DNA of 12,968 nucleotides from assembly GCA_004151065.3 (NCBI GenBank), contig NWUY0300048264.1:9483-22450 (forward strand). The letters run 5' to 3'. The notes beneath the pieces are model-generated. The model did not search any database. It was not told the origin of the DNA and saw nothing but the letters and a program-made list of their open reading frames with translations. This DNA comes from Larix sibirica. Lineage: Eukaryota > Streptophyta > Pinopsida > Pinales > Pinaceae. Positions 1 through 7,465 of the stretch are shown in pieces (the stretch's first letter is position 1; each line of letters opens with the position of its first letter). Position numbers and translations under genes: made by a program.

Positions 1-151
1 CCTCGGGTGAGACCTCACCTGCTTCACAGGTGTTTCTGGGAAGGGTAACTCCTTTGCGGGCCGGTGTATAAGGGGTTGTTGGTGTTTTCAACGACAGTGT
101 GAACCCCTGTCAAGAGGATTCGAGTCAACAGTTTCTTACCGACCAAGTTTG

Positions 152-420
152 ATGAGAAATCCGAATGAAGAAGTGAGTCCCACCAATTACATCATAGTGG
201 GTGGGGCAGGGCAAGCTGCCCACTGGATACGACTCTTTCAAAAAACTTCAGCATGTTATTACTAGAACGGGGTGGCCTAGGGACTTGAGGGTTTCATGAT
301 AAACCTCATCAATACAATCAAGGATACATCTTCCGCAGAGTCCTTCAGTCCTTCATGAGTAATGCTAGAGGAAGAGTTCTTGGAGACAACGATACATCTC
401 CCACAAATGTTTTCAATTTT
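152..420 (+). pseudogene. HOTHEAD-like GMC oxidoreductase, N-terminal FAD-binding relic
   Basis: Seen: one frame from an ATG at 152 reads MRNPNEEVSPTNYIIVGGAG, ending in a dinucleotide-binding fold. The same frame continues past stops at 263-265 and 278-280 into GLEGFMINLINTIKDTSSAE, then stops at 356-358. A shift to frame 1 near 350 gives FMSNARGRVLG. Family knowledge: plant HOTHEAD, mandelonitrile-lyase and related GMC flavoproteins start with a YIIVGGGTAGCPLA FAD motif, an ERGG strand and an NARxRVLGG segment, in this order and roughly this spacing. These enzymes oxidise alcohols, and HOTHEAD acts in cuticle long-chain fatty acid synthesis. The glycine motif is altered (GGAGQAA), and homology fades after 420. 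Inference: a dead gene fragment of about 90 codons. No downstream exon is seen. The family call is fairly firm; the exact paralogue is not. Confidence 0.7.
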
Positions 421-795
421 GTTTTCATGAAATCTTTAATGTGAATGTCATGTCATAGGAAGAGATGGATATACTCTCAAGTACCTACTATCAACATATG
501 TATGATGGTAAATAATAATAATAATATCATTGTTATGGGAGTAAAATCATATTCGATATATTTTGAATCCAGAAGTGTAGAGTCTGTAAATTTTCATAAA
601 TAAGTAGTTAAACTTAAGATCTTTCTCATTTGTAAACTTAAATGAGATATCATATCAAAGATTACAAACAATTCTAGTGGTAAGTAATGATATTGTTAAA
701 AATGTATGAGATAACATAGGAATGCTATTAATTGTAGAAATCTCATCAAAATGGAAATATTACGTAATTGTTTAACATTATAATTGATAATGTTT
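421..795. other. AT-rich intergenic stretch with an (AAT)5 microsatellite
   Basis: No coding relic or element terminus is recognised. A perfect (AAT)5 run lies at 511-525. The stretch could be intron or decayed exon of the GMC oxidoreductase relic just upstream, but no oxidoreductase motif was found in any frame by eye. Confidence 0.4.
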
Positions 796-935
796 ACCCA
801 TGGTTGGTGCCATGTATGTAGGAGCACACTCAATTGGCGTCTTAGTGGACATGACATAGGGACTCAAATATTTACATCAAGCCTATGAATCTTCGATTCT
901 CCACAAAAACTACGAGACTTTAGAGCAGAAGCATT
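796..935 (+). pseudogene. receptor-like protein kinase relic (catalytic-loop region)
   Basis: Seen: frame 1 gives STLNWRL at about 823-843. After a one-base shift, frame 2 (845-910) gives VDMT, a stop at 857-859, then GLKYLHQAYESSILHKN. Family knowledge: plant receptor-like kinases carry LxWxxRLxIAxDxAxGLxYLH, followed by a short linker and (I/V)(I/L)HRDxKxxNILLD, which are subdomains VIa and VIb. The match to GL-YLH, the linker length and IL-H are characteristic. The HRD catalytic motif has become HKN, and the following segment is scrambled across frames. About six codons are missing between the W and the helix. Inference: a dead exon fragment of an LRR-RLK or similar kinase. It is short, so chance similarity is not excluded. 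It is unrelated to the oxidoreductase relic upstream. Confidence 0.45.
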
Positions 936-1179
936 GTGATCGATTTCTGTCATCGCTGATTGTTGTAATCGCCTATCAACATTCACCAACCACAAGTTGA
1001 GTCTACATGTTGACTAGATCTGTACAAATTTCAAATATTAACTTCAATACAAAGAGGATATAAACTTTTAACTTCTCACAAATGACACATTCTATAATGC
1101 AATAGGAGGAGGATGGGTTATGTCATATTTTAATATGGACATGATATATGTCACTTTAGAAATAAATTACTTAAAAATT
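936..1179. other. unassigned AT-rich flank of the copia LTR
   Basis: No gene or repeat is recognised. Bases 1175-1179 (AAATT) lie directly outside the LTR and would be one copy of its 5-bp target-site duplication. The partner copy is not in view, because the other end of the element was not found. Confidence 0.35.
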
Positions 1180-1576
1180 TGTTGGCAGCGGAAGCTAAAT
1201 AAAACAGAGATCAATAAGACAAAAATGAAACAATGGCAATCACATAATTTGACACAGAGATTTTATGTGGTAAAATCCTCAAAAGGGAAACATCCACGGA
1301 CTGCAAATAGTGTCGGTAATCTTATTGCTCAAAGTTGGAGATTACAACAACCAAAAAATAGGCTTACAACCATTCCTCACATTCACTCTCATAATGATGA
1401 TTTGTCTCTACGGGATTACATGTATTTATAGAACTTGTTACACAGTTACATGAAACTGACCAATTAATTACACATTCTAACTTGAGCTGATTGGTCTTAA
1501 CTGAAGGAAAAATGATAGGGATCTAGAATATGCCACAATCCAAACTCACGGGAATTGGTTGTCACATTATCCAACA
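1180..1576 (-). repeat. copia 3' LTR, 397 bp, complete ends
   Basis: Seen on the minus strand: the LTR begins TGTTGG at 1576 and ends CCAACA at 1180, a 6-bp inverted repeat bounded by TG/CA. Inside are CCAAT-like motifs, a TATA-like TCTATAAATACA (complement of 1421-1432), and AATAAG, which could serve for polyadenylation. It directly abuts a polypurine tract and the end of a copia polyprotein, which fixes its identity and orientation. Known: Ty1/copia LTRs carry promoter, start and poly(A) signals in U3-R-U5. An open stretch of 103 codons on the opposite strand (1120-1431) is only read-through of this LTR. The 5' LTR of this element was not found in the window. Confidence 0.85.
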
Positions 1577-1590
1577 ATCTCCACCTTGAC
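1577..1590 (-). promoter_or_regulatory. copia polypurine tract (plus-strand primer)
   Basis: The minus strand reads GTCAAGGTGGAGAT directly before the LTR TGTTGG. This AAGGTGGAGATTGTTGG junction is the usual polypurine tract and 3' LTR boundary of plant copia elements, and it fixes the LTR edge at 1576. Confidence 0.8.
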
Positions 1591-1626
1591 AACAATTTAC
1601 CTGATACCATGTCCTTGCTTCATTCA

Positions 1627-1713
1627 TCACCTTTCGTGCAATCCAAGAGAAGCTAACCACCACTGCAGCTTATCTAATGTAACTGGTTTTGTGAACATGT
1701 CTACACAATTCTT
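1627..1713 (-). pseudogene. Ty1/copia polyprotein, last 28 codons
   Basis: Seen: the minus strand reads KNCVDMFTKPVTLDKLQWW and then LASLGLHER before a TGA at 1629-1627. Family knowledge: copia Pol ends after the RNase H domain with N-x-x-D-M-(L/F)-T-K-P and a short LGL tail, followed by a spacer, the polypurine tract and the 3' LTR, as here. The stretch is open and little decayed. It is cut on its N-terminal side by the N at 1716. The piece of the same polyprotein that should precede it (RNase H core) appears on the same strand at 5978-6290. In intact elements only about 25 residues separate the two. Everything between them in this window is foreign to copia. Domain call firm; it is a fragment, not a working gene. 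Confidence 0.85.
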
Positions 1714-1715
1714 TT

Positions 1716-1716
1716 N
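1716..1716. other. assembly gap (single N)
   Basis: One N separates the minus-strand copia sequence from plus-strand LINE sequence. The switch of element and strand exactly at the N means the join may be a scaffolding or gap-closing decision rather than observed sequence. Confidence 0.9.
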
Positions 1717-3708
1717 TCGTCCTCTAAACCTTCCCAGTCGATTGATCTTAGTCAAAACTATCCTTCAAGCTATGCCAGCTTATTTGTTCTCGATGCTCTC
1801 GGCTCCCAAGTCTATTCTTAAGGAAATTCAGAGCATTCAGAGGTCTTTCCTGTGGGGTTGCAGGGAGGCTAAGGCAAGATTTGCGCTGGTTGGTTGGGCT
1901 AACATATGTAAACCAAAGATAAAGGCAGGTCTTGGCATGAGAGACCCTGACATTTTGAGTGAAATCTATGGTGGAGATGGTGCAATCACAGAACAGAACC
2001 TTGGGCAAGGTTGTGGCATATTAAGTATGCTAGGGATAGAGATTTGGGGCATTTGATGAGATTTAACGAGGAAAAGCAGGGATCTCACATCTGGTTAAAA
2101 GCATTCTTAGGTCGAAAACTTGTTCATGACCATTGCTTTTGGGAAATCCACAATGGGGAGTTAGCCAATTTTTGGGATGATTCATGGAACCAGCTTCCCA
2201 AACTTGGGGAATATCCCAGGTGGCAGACCATCAGAGATCACGGAATAGCTGCTGGCAAAACTAAGGTTTGTCATTACTAGGAACTCAATGCCTAGGAAGG
2301 ACACAGAACTTGGCTCCATGCTGAGAGTTGGGATGACACTACCTCAGCTGAGATTCTATCCTATTTTGATTTACTGCTACAAGAAAGATTCATCAGGACA
2401 AATACTACCTCTGATAAACTCAGGTGGGGTCCATCCCAGAAAGGCACTTTCAGTATCAAAGAAGCATACGAAATTCATCTTCATGATGAGGAAGAAGTGG
2501 AGAAAATATGGGGAATGAATATATGGCCTAAAATTGTTGTTTTTTGTTGGTTAGAAGTGTGGAAAAGGATTTTGACCAGTGAAAATTTGAAGAAGCGTGG
2601 GATCCATGGGCCCTCCTGATGCCCTCTCTGTTTAAACTCAAAGGAGACAGTTGATCATCTTCTTGATTCATGCTCATTTTCCTCATCGCTCTGGGACATG
2701 GGGGCAACAATTTTCAGGAGAAGTCACCGGGTCAGAGGACACCCCGACCAAACTCTCAAGTCATGGGATCTAAAAGCTTTCTCGAATCCCATCATCGGAA
2801 CTCTTTGGCAGCTTTTCCTAGGTATGGTGATCTGGACAATATGGAAAGAGAGGAATGAACGCATCTTTAGGGAGAAATCCCACAGGGAGGAGGTAGTGTG
2901 GATGAAGCTGGTAAAAAACATGACAGAAACGATCAGGAGCCAACAATGGACTGACAAGGATAAAGACCTATCCCCGGGGGATTTGTGCATTGCGCCCGTT
3001 TGGGGTTTAAGCCGGTTTGATCTTGATGGGATTAGACGAAGAGTGGTTGTTTGTAGACCGGAAATTCCGGTTCGATGGTATCTTCCCCCTTCTCCTGGTT
3101 TCGAGATCAATTTTGATGGTGCTTCCCGGGGAAATGCGGGCCCTGCGGGTTTCGGTGGGGTTTGCAGGAATAGTTCAGGCATCATAGTGAAGGTCTTCTT
3201 TGGATCTATTAGCCATGACTCCAACAATTCTGCAGAACTCGAAGGCCTTATCCAAGGACTTAAATTGATCATCTCAGAAGCATGGTTGCCCATGATCGTG
3301 GAAGGTGACTCTCTGATTCTTGTCCACATGGCTAAGAAAATTCTTCACGGCCAATCCCCGGAGAAAGTGTCCTCTAGCTGGCGTCTCCTGGCCCGTTTGG
3401 AGTACCTGAGGGATCTTCTTACCAATAAGGCGGCTATATCCTTTGCCCATGTTAAAAGAGAAGCCAATAAAGTGGTGGATTTCCTTGCAAATCATGGCAT
3501 CGAGGCTGGAAACGCCCTTTCGACTGGCTCCGTGGCTGATTTTCATCACGCTGATTGGATCAGGACTTGTTGTCACTTGGCCGAAGCTGATCTGGCGGGA
3601 TGTTGTCAAATGACTGCACAGGTGTCCACGATCCAGGCTGCTGACAGTAGTCGGATGGGGTTAGTAATGAGGGAGCCTCGTGTTCTGGATCATTCCCGAT
3701 TTGAATGA
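1717..3708 (+). pseudogene. LINE ORF2 C-terminal half: RT thumb, zf-RVT, RNase H
   Basis: Frame 2 (1717-1965) reads RLILVKTILQAMPAYLFS, then FLWGC and GLGMRDPDI, the conserved region after the LINE RT palm. A shift near 1965-1975 moves to frame 1 (NHRTEPWARLW), which holds to the TGA at 3706-3708. Stops break frame 1 at 2278-2280 (TAG), 2293-2295 (TAG) and 2617-2619 (TGA). zf-RVT lies at about 2440-2700: WPKIVVFCWLEVW, then CPLC directly after the third stop, then the HLLDSC ligands. The RNase H (RVT_3 type) spans about 3100-3500 and keeps all four acidic residues: D in NFDGAS (3115-3117), E in SAELEG (3235-3237), D in EGDS (3307-3309) and D in VVDFLANHG (3478-3480). Known role: target-primed reverse transcription, with RNase H removing RNA from the hybrid. 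The protein as a whole is dead; the stretch 2620-3708 is open. Confidence 0.9.
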
Positions 3709-4072
3709 CGCCTGCCGTACCGTTGATTACTGCGGTTGACATATTCAGGCTTAGCCTTAAGTGTGGCAGATTCAGTGAAAGGGTCTGGGGAAGATTTTGA
3801 TGTACCCTCACCAACACATTCCTCATTACCTTTTGCGGGTTCTTAAATCCGCTGAGGGATTGCCCGTACTTAGTGACAGAATATTATCAACTCGCAGTTT
3901 TCTCCATGATGACGTTTCAGGTTTCAAATAAGGTTGGTTTTTCTTGCAATCTCACTATTATCTCTAATGATCTACCTGCTTGCTGGTCTAGTGATAGTGT
4001 TCTGAGCATTGTCGAGTGTGAGCTTGGGTGGTTTTTTGGGTCAAACCTCCTGAACCTCTGGAGGATTTCATA
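3709..4072 (+). other. LINE spacer between ORF2 and the downstream ORF
   Basis: This 364-bp stretch lies inside the LINE. A frame open at 3873-4073 gives 66 residues with no recognised motif, and no frame continues ORF2 or joins cleanly to the ORF at 4073. It may be untranslated, or a decayed part of the downstream reading frame: the frame of that ORF is already open from 4028. Confidence 0.4.
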
Positions 4073-4734
4073 ATGGCCCCAAAACGATGGTATATTTCCA
4101 TGAAGCCAAAGGGTTATGGGGACGGTGGGAATCTTACTGAAGGAGAATCGTCTGTGCATGGCAGCATTCGGGTGGGTTGTGTGACTCGCGCCTCGTCCAA
4201 GTCTCTCCTTCAGGCTTCTGCTTCTTTCTTCCGCGGTCGTATTCCCCTGTCTGTCAGGGAAGAAATAGAGGGAGTTGAGAAGGAACTATGGGACACTGTT
4301 CAGAGTAATCCAATTGAGGAAGTTCATAGTGAAATTGAAGACTGGGTGGCAGACCTTGGTACCACGGCCGATCAAGCTTCTATCTACGAGCAGACCCTCA
4401 TGACTTATTGGGTTACCAAGAATTTGATGGCGCATGTTCTGATGGATTCGTTCAACAAGAGTAGAGGGGACGAAGAATCGGTTAGGTCCTGGAAGGCCCA
4501 TAATTTGGACAACCGGGTGATGCATTCGAAATAGATACCATTGCCAAGAAAATTGGTATCACCTTTGTCATTCAGGGGAAGGGTGACGGTGAGCATGGCG
4601 GCAAAGTTCGTGGTGGTACCAAGAGTCATCCTGGGAGTGCTGGTAACGTTTCCAAAGATCAGAATCAGCCGACCGGACCAGAACAATTCCTAGATAACGT
4701 TGGTAGGGGTCCTCATACTGTCACAATTGATTAG
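4073..4734 (+). pseudogene. unrecognised downstream ORF of the LINE, one frameshift
   Basis: I do not recognise this protein. Seen: frame 2 opens with ATGGCC, a good plant start context, at 4073 (an in-frame ATG at 4028 is the alternative) and runs 153 codons to the TAG at 4532-4534. Frame 1 is open from 4504 to a TAG at 4732-4734 and continues with AFEIDTIAKKIGITFVIQG. A single one-base lesion near 4504-4530 therefore probably splits one protein of about 220 residues. It has a basic start (MAPKRWYISMKPKGYGDGG), an acidic and probably helical middle (about residues 60-130), and a glycine- and lysine-rich tail. No zinc knuckle, RRM, coiled-coil heptads, signal peptide or membrane segment is evident. 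It lies between the RNase H ORF and the poly(A) tail, where plant LINEs usually have only a 3' UTR. It could be a lineage-specific third ORF, a captured host fragment, or a chance frame in GC-richer DNA. Confidence 0.5.
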
Positions 4735-5044
4735 GTTTTGTGTTTTGGGTTATCGCTCGGTGTTTTCAGAACTCTGTTTTTGTTTCTCATATTCACCAGA
4801 TGGTAATTTTGAATGGTCTAGTTGATAAGGGGTTTGAACATTACTGTCTATGTCTATGTCAAATTCTTGTTTGGCGGGTTTTCTACTGGGAATGTCTCAG
4901 GTTACGCTTGATATGTTTGGTCAGTGTATGGATTCCTGTTTGGCTGATCTAGGCTGGGAATGCCTAAGTTTTTGAAGAAACTGCGTGATAAGCTCTGTAC
5001 TCTTTTTAAGCAGTAATATATAGTTTTTATTTACAAAAAAAAAA
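4735..5044 (+). other. LINE 3' UTR and poly(A) tail
   Basis: From the stop at 4732-4734 the sequence turns T-rich and without stable coding potential. It ends GTAATATATAGTTTTTATTTAC and A10 (5035-5044). Tail length and position match reverse transcription from a polyadenylated LINE transcript. This fixes the element's orientation and its 3' end. Confidence 0.8.
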
Positions 5045-5975
5045 TGGGATGGTTGGGGAGGTTTATAGGATCCTAATTTCTGAAGATGAGGGAGTTTTAT
5101 GTGCTATATCTCTCTAGTATATGTGTGGGGTCCAACAGTAATACTCAAATCAATATCCTAGGTAACTAACTAAGGATGCTTGACCATGCCCTTAGCCGTA
5201 CTACTAAGTTGACAACCTAGATACTAGAGATTGATCTCCCCGAGTGTCATTTTTGGTATGCTATAGCAACAAGGCAATTGACTAATTTATCTAAAAATAG
5301 TTCTAGGTATACTTAGGGTTCTTCCGATATACCCGAGGGTACATGGAAGTGGAATTCAATATATATGTATTTTCTGATGTAGTACTCCTTGAAGGGGTAC
5401 CATTAACATAGGTAATAAGGGTGTCCAACAATGTGACTTAGCACCACTTGTATTTTCTATGTGTATGCTTCCCCAACCACAAGTTTACCCATCTAACAAT
5501 AGATTTGTGTGTTATCTAAAGACACTAGAATATGTCTCTAATTTTTTTTAGGAGCTCACTCACCCCATAAAGAGCTCTACAATCATTAGGAAATAACTTA
5601 CTTTTCAAGGTAGGGTTTGAGGTCAAATTTTTTAAATAAGCACAACTACTTATAAAATCTTAATTTGGAGACGATCTTGAAGCTTTTGTAACTCTAAAAT
5701 TTATCCACCTCTAAGTTTGAAATCTTGTTATTTAGTAGCTTGATATGTCTACTTTGCAATGCCACAGGTTTTATGAATTTGGATGTGCTAAGAAAAAAAT
5801 TAGGGCAATTTTCCTAAAACTTGTTAATTTTGGCCTTCTCAAAATATAAACTTGTACATCCTGCCACTCATCCAATATTTCATATCTGAATATGATCAGT
5901 CTTGTTTCAAATTCAACTAGTGGCACTCAATTTGCATCTTTTAACTTTAGATATAATAATTTAACCCAAAACACA
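5045..5975. other. unassigned AT-rich segment between LINE tail and second gap
   Basis: No coding relic, LTR end or known repeat is recognised on either strand in 931 bp. Stops are frequent in all frames. The open frame at 5892-6143 crosses the NN and overlaps copia RNase H on the other strand, so it is not a gene. The segment is the 3' flank of the LINE insertion and ends at the assembly gap. Nothing in it resembles copia Pol, although copia sequence resumes directly after the gap. Confidence 0.5.
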
Positions 5976-5977
5976 NN
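5976..5977. other. assembly gap (NN)
   Basis: Two Ns separate unassigned sequence from minus-strand copia RNase H. Together with the N at 1716 it brackets a block of 4259 bp whose two outer flanks are both copia on the same strand. Confidence 0.9.
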
Positions 5978-6290
5978 TACAAAATGGTATTTTACAAGAA
6001 TATGTTTTGTTACTATGATAAGATGGATTTTTAGCCAAATGTATATCACTTTGACTATCAAAAAATATTTTTACATTATTTTGAAACCTTCCAAACTCAC
6101 CCAGGAAACTTGTCAACCGGATTGCCTCTTTGCAAGCATGTGAATCGGATATATATTCTACTTTTGTAGTTTATAAAGCAAGCAATGCTTTGAAGCTTTG
6201 ACATCCAACTAATAGGACCACTTGCAAGAGTAAAGACATATCCTGAAGTGGATCTCCATTTATCCAAATCTCCTACAAAATCCAAATTGA
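5978..6290 (-). pseudogene. Ty1/copia polyprotein, RNase H region relic
   Basis: Seen on the minus strand, from about 6285: DFVGDLDKWRSTSGYVFTLA then GPISWMSKLQS. After a frameshift near 6140 it continues ACKEAIRLTSFLGEFG, then DSQSDIHLAKNPSYHSN to the gap. Family knowledge: copia RNase H carries DWAGDxDxRRSTSGY, PISWxSKxQ, STTEAEYMA, CxEAIWL, CDSQSAIxLAKNPxxHxR in this order. The STTEAEY segment, which holds the catalytic glutamate, is degenerate here (INYKSRIYI), so the enzyme is dead. The missing last part of Pol, about 25 residues plus the KNCVDMFTKP tail, would follow; that tail is found at 1713-1627. The Penelope-like element on the other strand begins within about 20 bp of its upper edge. 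Confidence 0.88.
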
Positions 6291-6324
6291 TGTGATTTAA
6301 TCGGATTATATCCCTTCATGTGAA

Positions 6325-7000
6325 CGCGATGAAGGAATGGAAGATCGAGGAGAATGAGATATTGATTAGTTTTTTCATAGTCTTCCTCTTCACAAAAATG
6401 TCAATTGATGAATTTGTTGAGGTCATTAGAGGCATGTCTCAAATAATGAAATTGTTAGCTTTGTCAAAAATTTCTTTAGGTTAACATACTTCAGTTTTAT
6501 CAGTGAAATATATGAGAAAATAGAAGTAGTTGCAATGGGTTCACCTCTTTCACTAATAGTTGCTAACCTCTTTATGGATCAATTTAAGAAAAATGCAATT
6601 GGCTCCTCTCAAAAATCGAAATGATGGCTCTAATGTGTACAGTAATTGGCTACATAAAGGAGATAGGTTCAAATACATTAGGAATCATTTTAACAAACAA
6701 TTTGAAAAACATAAATTTCATAATAGAGAACTTAGAGAACAATTTCCTCCCCTTCTTAGATGTGCTCCCCATGAAAAAATAATATGGAACCTTAGCACTA
6801 AGTATACAGAAAGAAAACTCACACTGATACATACCTATACACCAAGTCACATCGCCATCCAAGACAAAATATTGGTGTAATCAATACATTAGAAACCTAA
6901 ATTGTAAGATCCTAGAACAAGAATTTGATCATCTCAGAAAATTCCAAATAAACATTAGATACAAAGAAAAATAAATTAATGAAACAATCCAAAAAGTGCA
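6325..7000 (+). pseudogene. Penelope-like reverse transcriptase relic
   Basis: Seen: EENEILISFFIVFLFTKMSI corresponds to the family's LVSFDVVSLFTxVP, but the motif A aspartate codon (6374-6376) is TTC, phenylalanine. After a frameshift, YFSFISEIYEKIEVVAMGSP leads into LSLIVANLFMDQF, which is motif B of this RT group. Motif C should read YVDD. Frame 1 here reads W-L-stop-C-V-Q-stop across 6625-6645, so both aspartates are gone. Another frame continues HKGDRFKYIRNHFNKQFEKH, matching the post-catalytic WPHGDxLxxFLxHLNxQxxxIKF region. Relics follow to KILEQEFDHLRKF (about 6905-6945). All three metal-binding aspartates of the active site are lost, so the enzyme cannot work. The 106-codon open frame at 6560-6880 is part of this relic, not a separate gene. 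Confidence 0.85.
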
Positions 7001-7159
7001 TAGTGGCATAAATAGGGATTGGAACATATAAATATATAATCCTAGTACTCTTTCATACATTTAAGGAGCCACAAACAAGATTTCCAAGATTCTAGGGAAG
7101 AAAAGAATAAGGATACCCTTCTTTCTTCCAAATTCTCTGAGAAGCATGTTAGACTCTAC

Positions 7160-7465
7160 TAAGCAAAGCTTAGGAAAGGAGTATATGTGATACCTTGTTC
7201 CTATGGAAAAATATACATTGGTGAAATTGATCACTCAATCAAAACAATATTAAAAGACATATCATAGATATATTAGATGAAATAATTAAGAAATTTTCCA
7301 TTGTTGAACACTCATGTACACCATATGTGGCCGGAAGATTCAAAAGTGATAGCTAAAATACCACAATATTACAAAAGGAAAGTAAGAGAAACATTAGAGA
7401 TTGAAAAAATTGAGAATAATTTTATATGGGATGATGGTTTAAGATTAAAATAAGCATGGAAACTT
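7160..7465 (+). pseudogene. Penelope-like GIY-YIG endonuclease relic
   Basis: Seen: KGVYVIPCSYGKIYIGEIDH at 7175-7234 matches the first two strands of GIY-YIG nucleases (G-x-Y then Y-I-G-E). The arginine that normally follows in TRLKEH is isoleucine here (TILKD), and the frame then stops at 7265-7267. VEHSCT (7303-7320) matches the AEHS helix with the catalytic glutamate. A frameshift leads to KVIAKIPQYYKRKVRETLE, ending in NNFIWDDGLRLK before a TAA at 7451-7453 and a few more related codons. Known role: GIY-YIG cleaves target DNA to prime reverse transcription in these elements. With the arginine changed and frames broken it is inactive. Domain call firm. Confidence 0.85.

Larger units (their letters stand above)
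1717..5044 (+). mobile_element. L1-type LINE, 3' portion with poly(A) tail
   Basis: Seen: RT C-terminal region, zf-RVT, RNase H, a second ORF, a 3' untranslated region and an A10 tail at 5035-5044, preceded by the TATATAGTTTTTATTTAC ending common in plant LINEs. The element starts at the N, so the endonuclease and the RT palm with its YADD box are absent, either through 5' truncation or loss in the gap. Known: plant L1-clade LINEs encode APE endonuclease, RT, a CCHC-type zf-RVT and often a plant-acquired RNase H, and they end in A-rich tails. The block is visibly richer in GC than the DNA around it, especially at 2980-3700. It has few lesions (one frameshift and three stops in ORF2, one frameshift in the downstream ORF), so it is younger than the neighbouring elements. 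A target-site duplication cannot be tested because of the gap. Confidence 0.9.

Noticed and set aside
1120-1431. 103-codon open frame, plus strand
   Set aside because: It mostly overlaps the copia LTR, with both ends defined, and has no protein motif.
1601-1609. Minus-strand TGGTATCAG, like a copia initiator-Met primer-binding site
   Set aside because: It lies between the Pol stop and the polypurine tract at the 3' end of the element, whereas a primer-binding site follows the 5' LTR. Probably a chance match.
2288-2518. 76-codon plus-strand open frame
   Set aside because: Out of frame with the zf-RVT region; frame 1 here carries the family-like sequence (TWLHAESWDD, KGTFSIKEAY).
2724-3329. 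201-codon minus-strand open frame
   Set aside because: Antisense shadow of the LINE RNase H frame, which has clear domain motifs on the plus strand.
5892-6143. 83-codon open frame across the NN gap
   Set aside because: It spans an assembly gap and lies antisense to copia RNase H relics.
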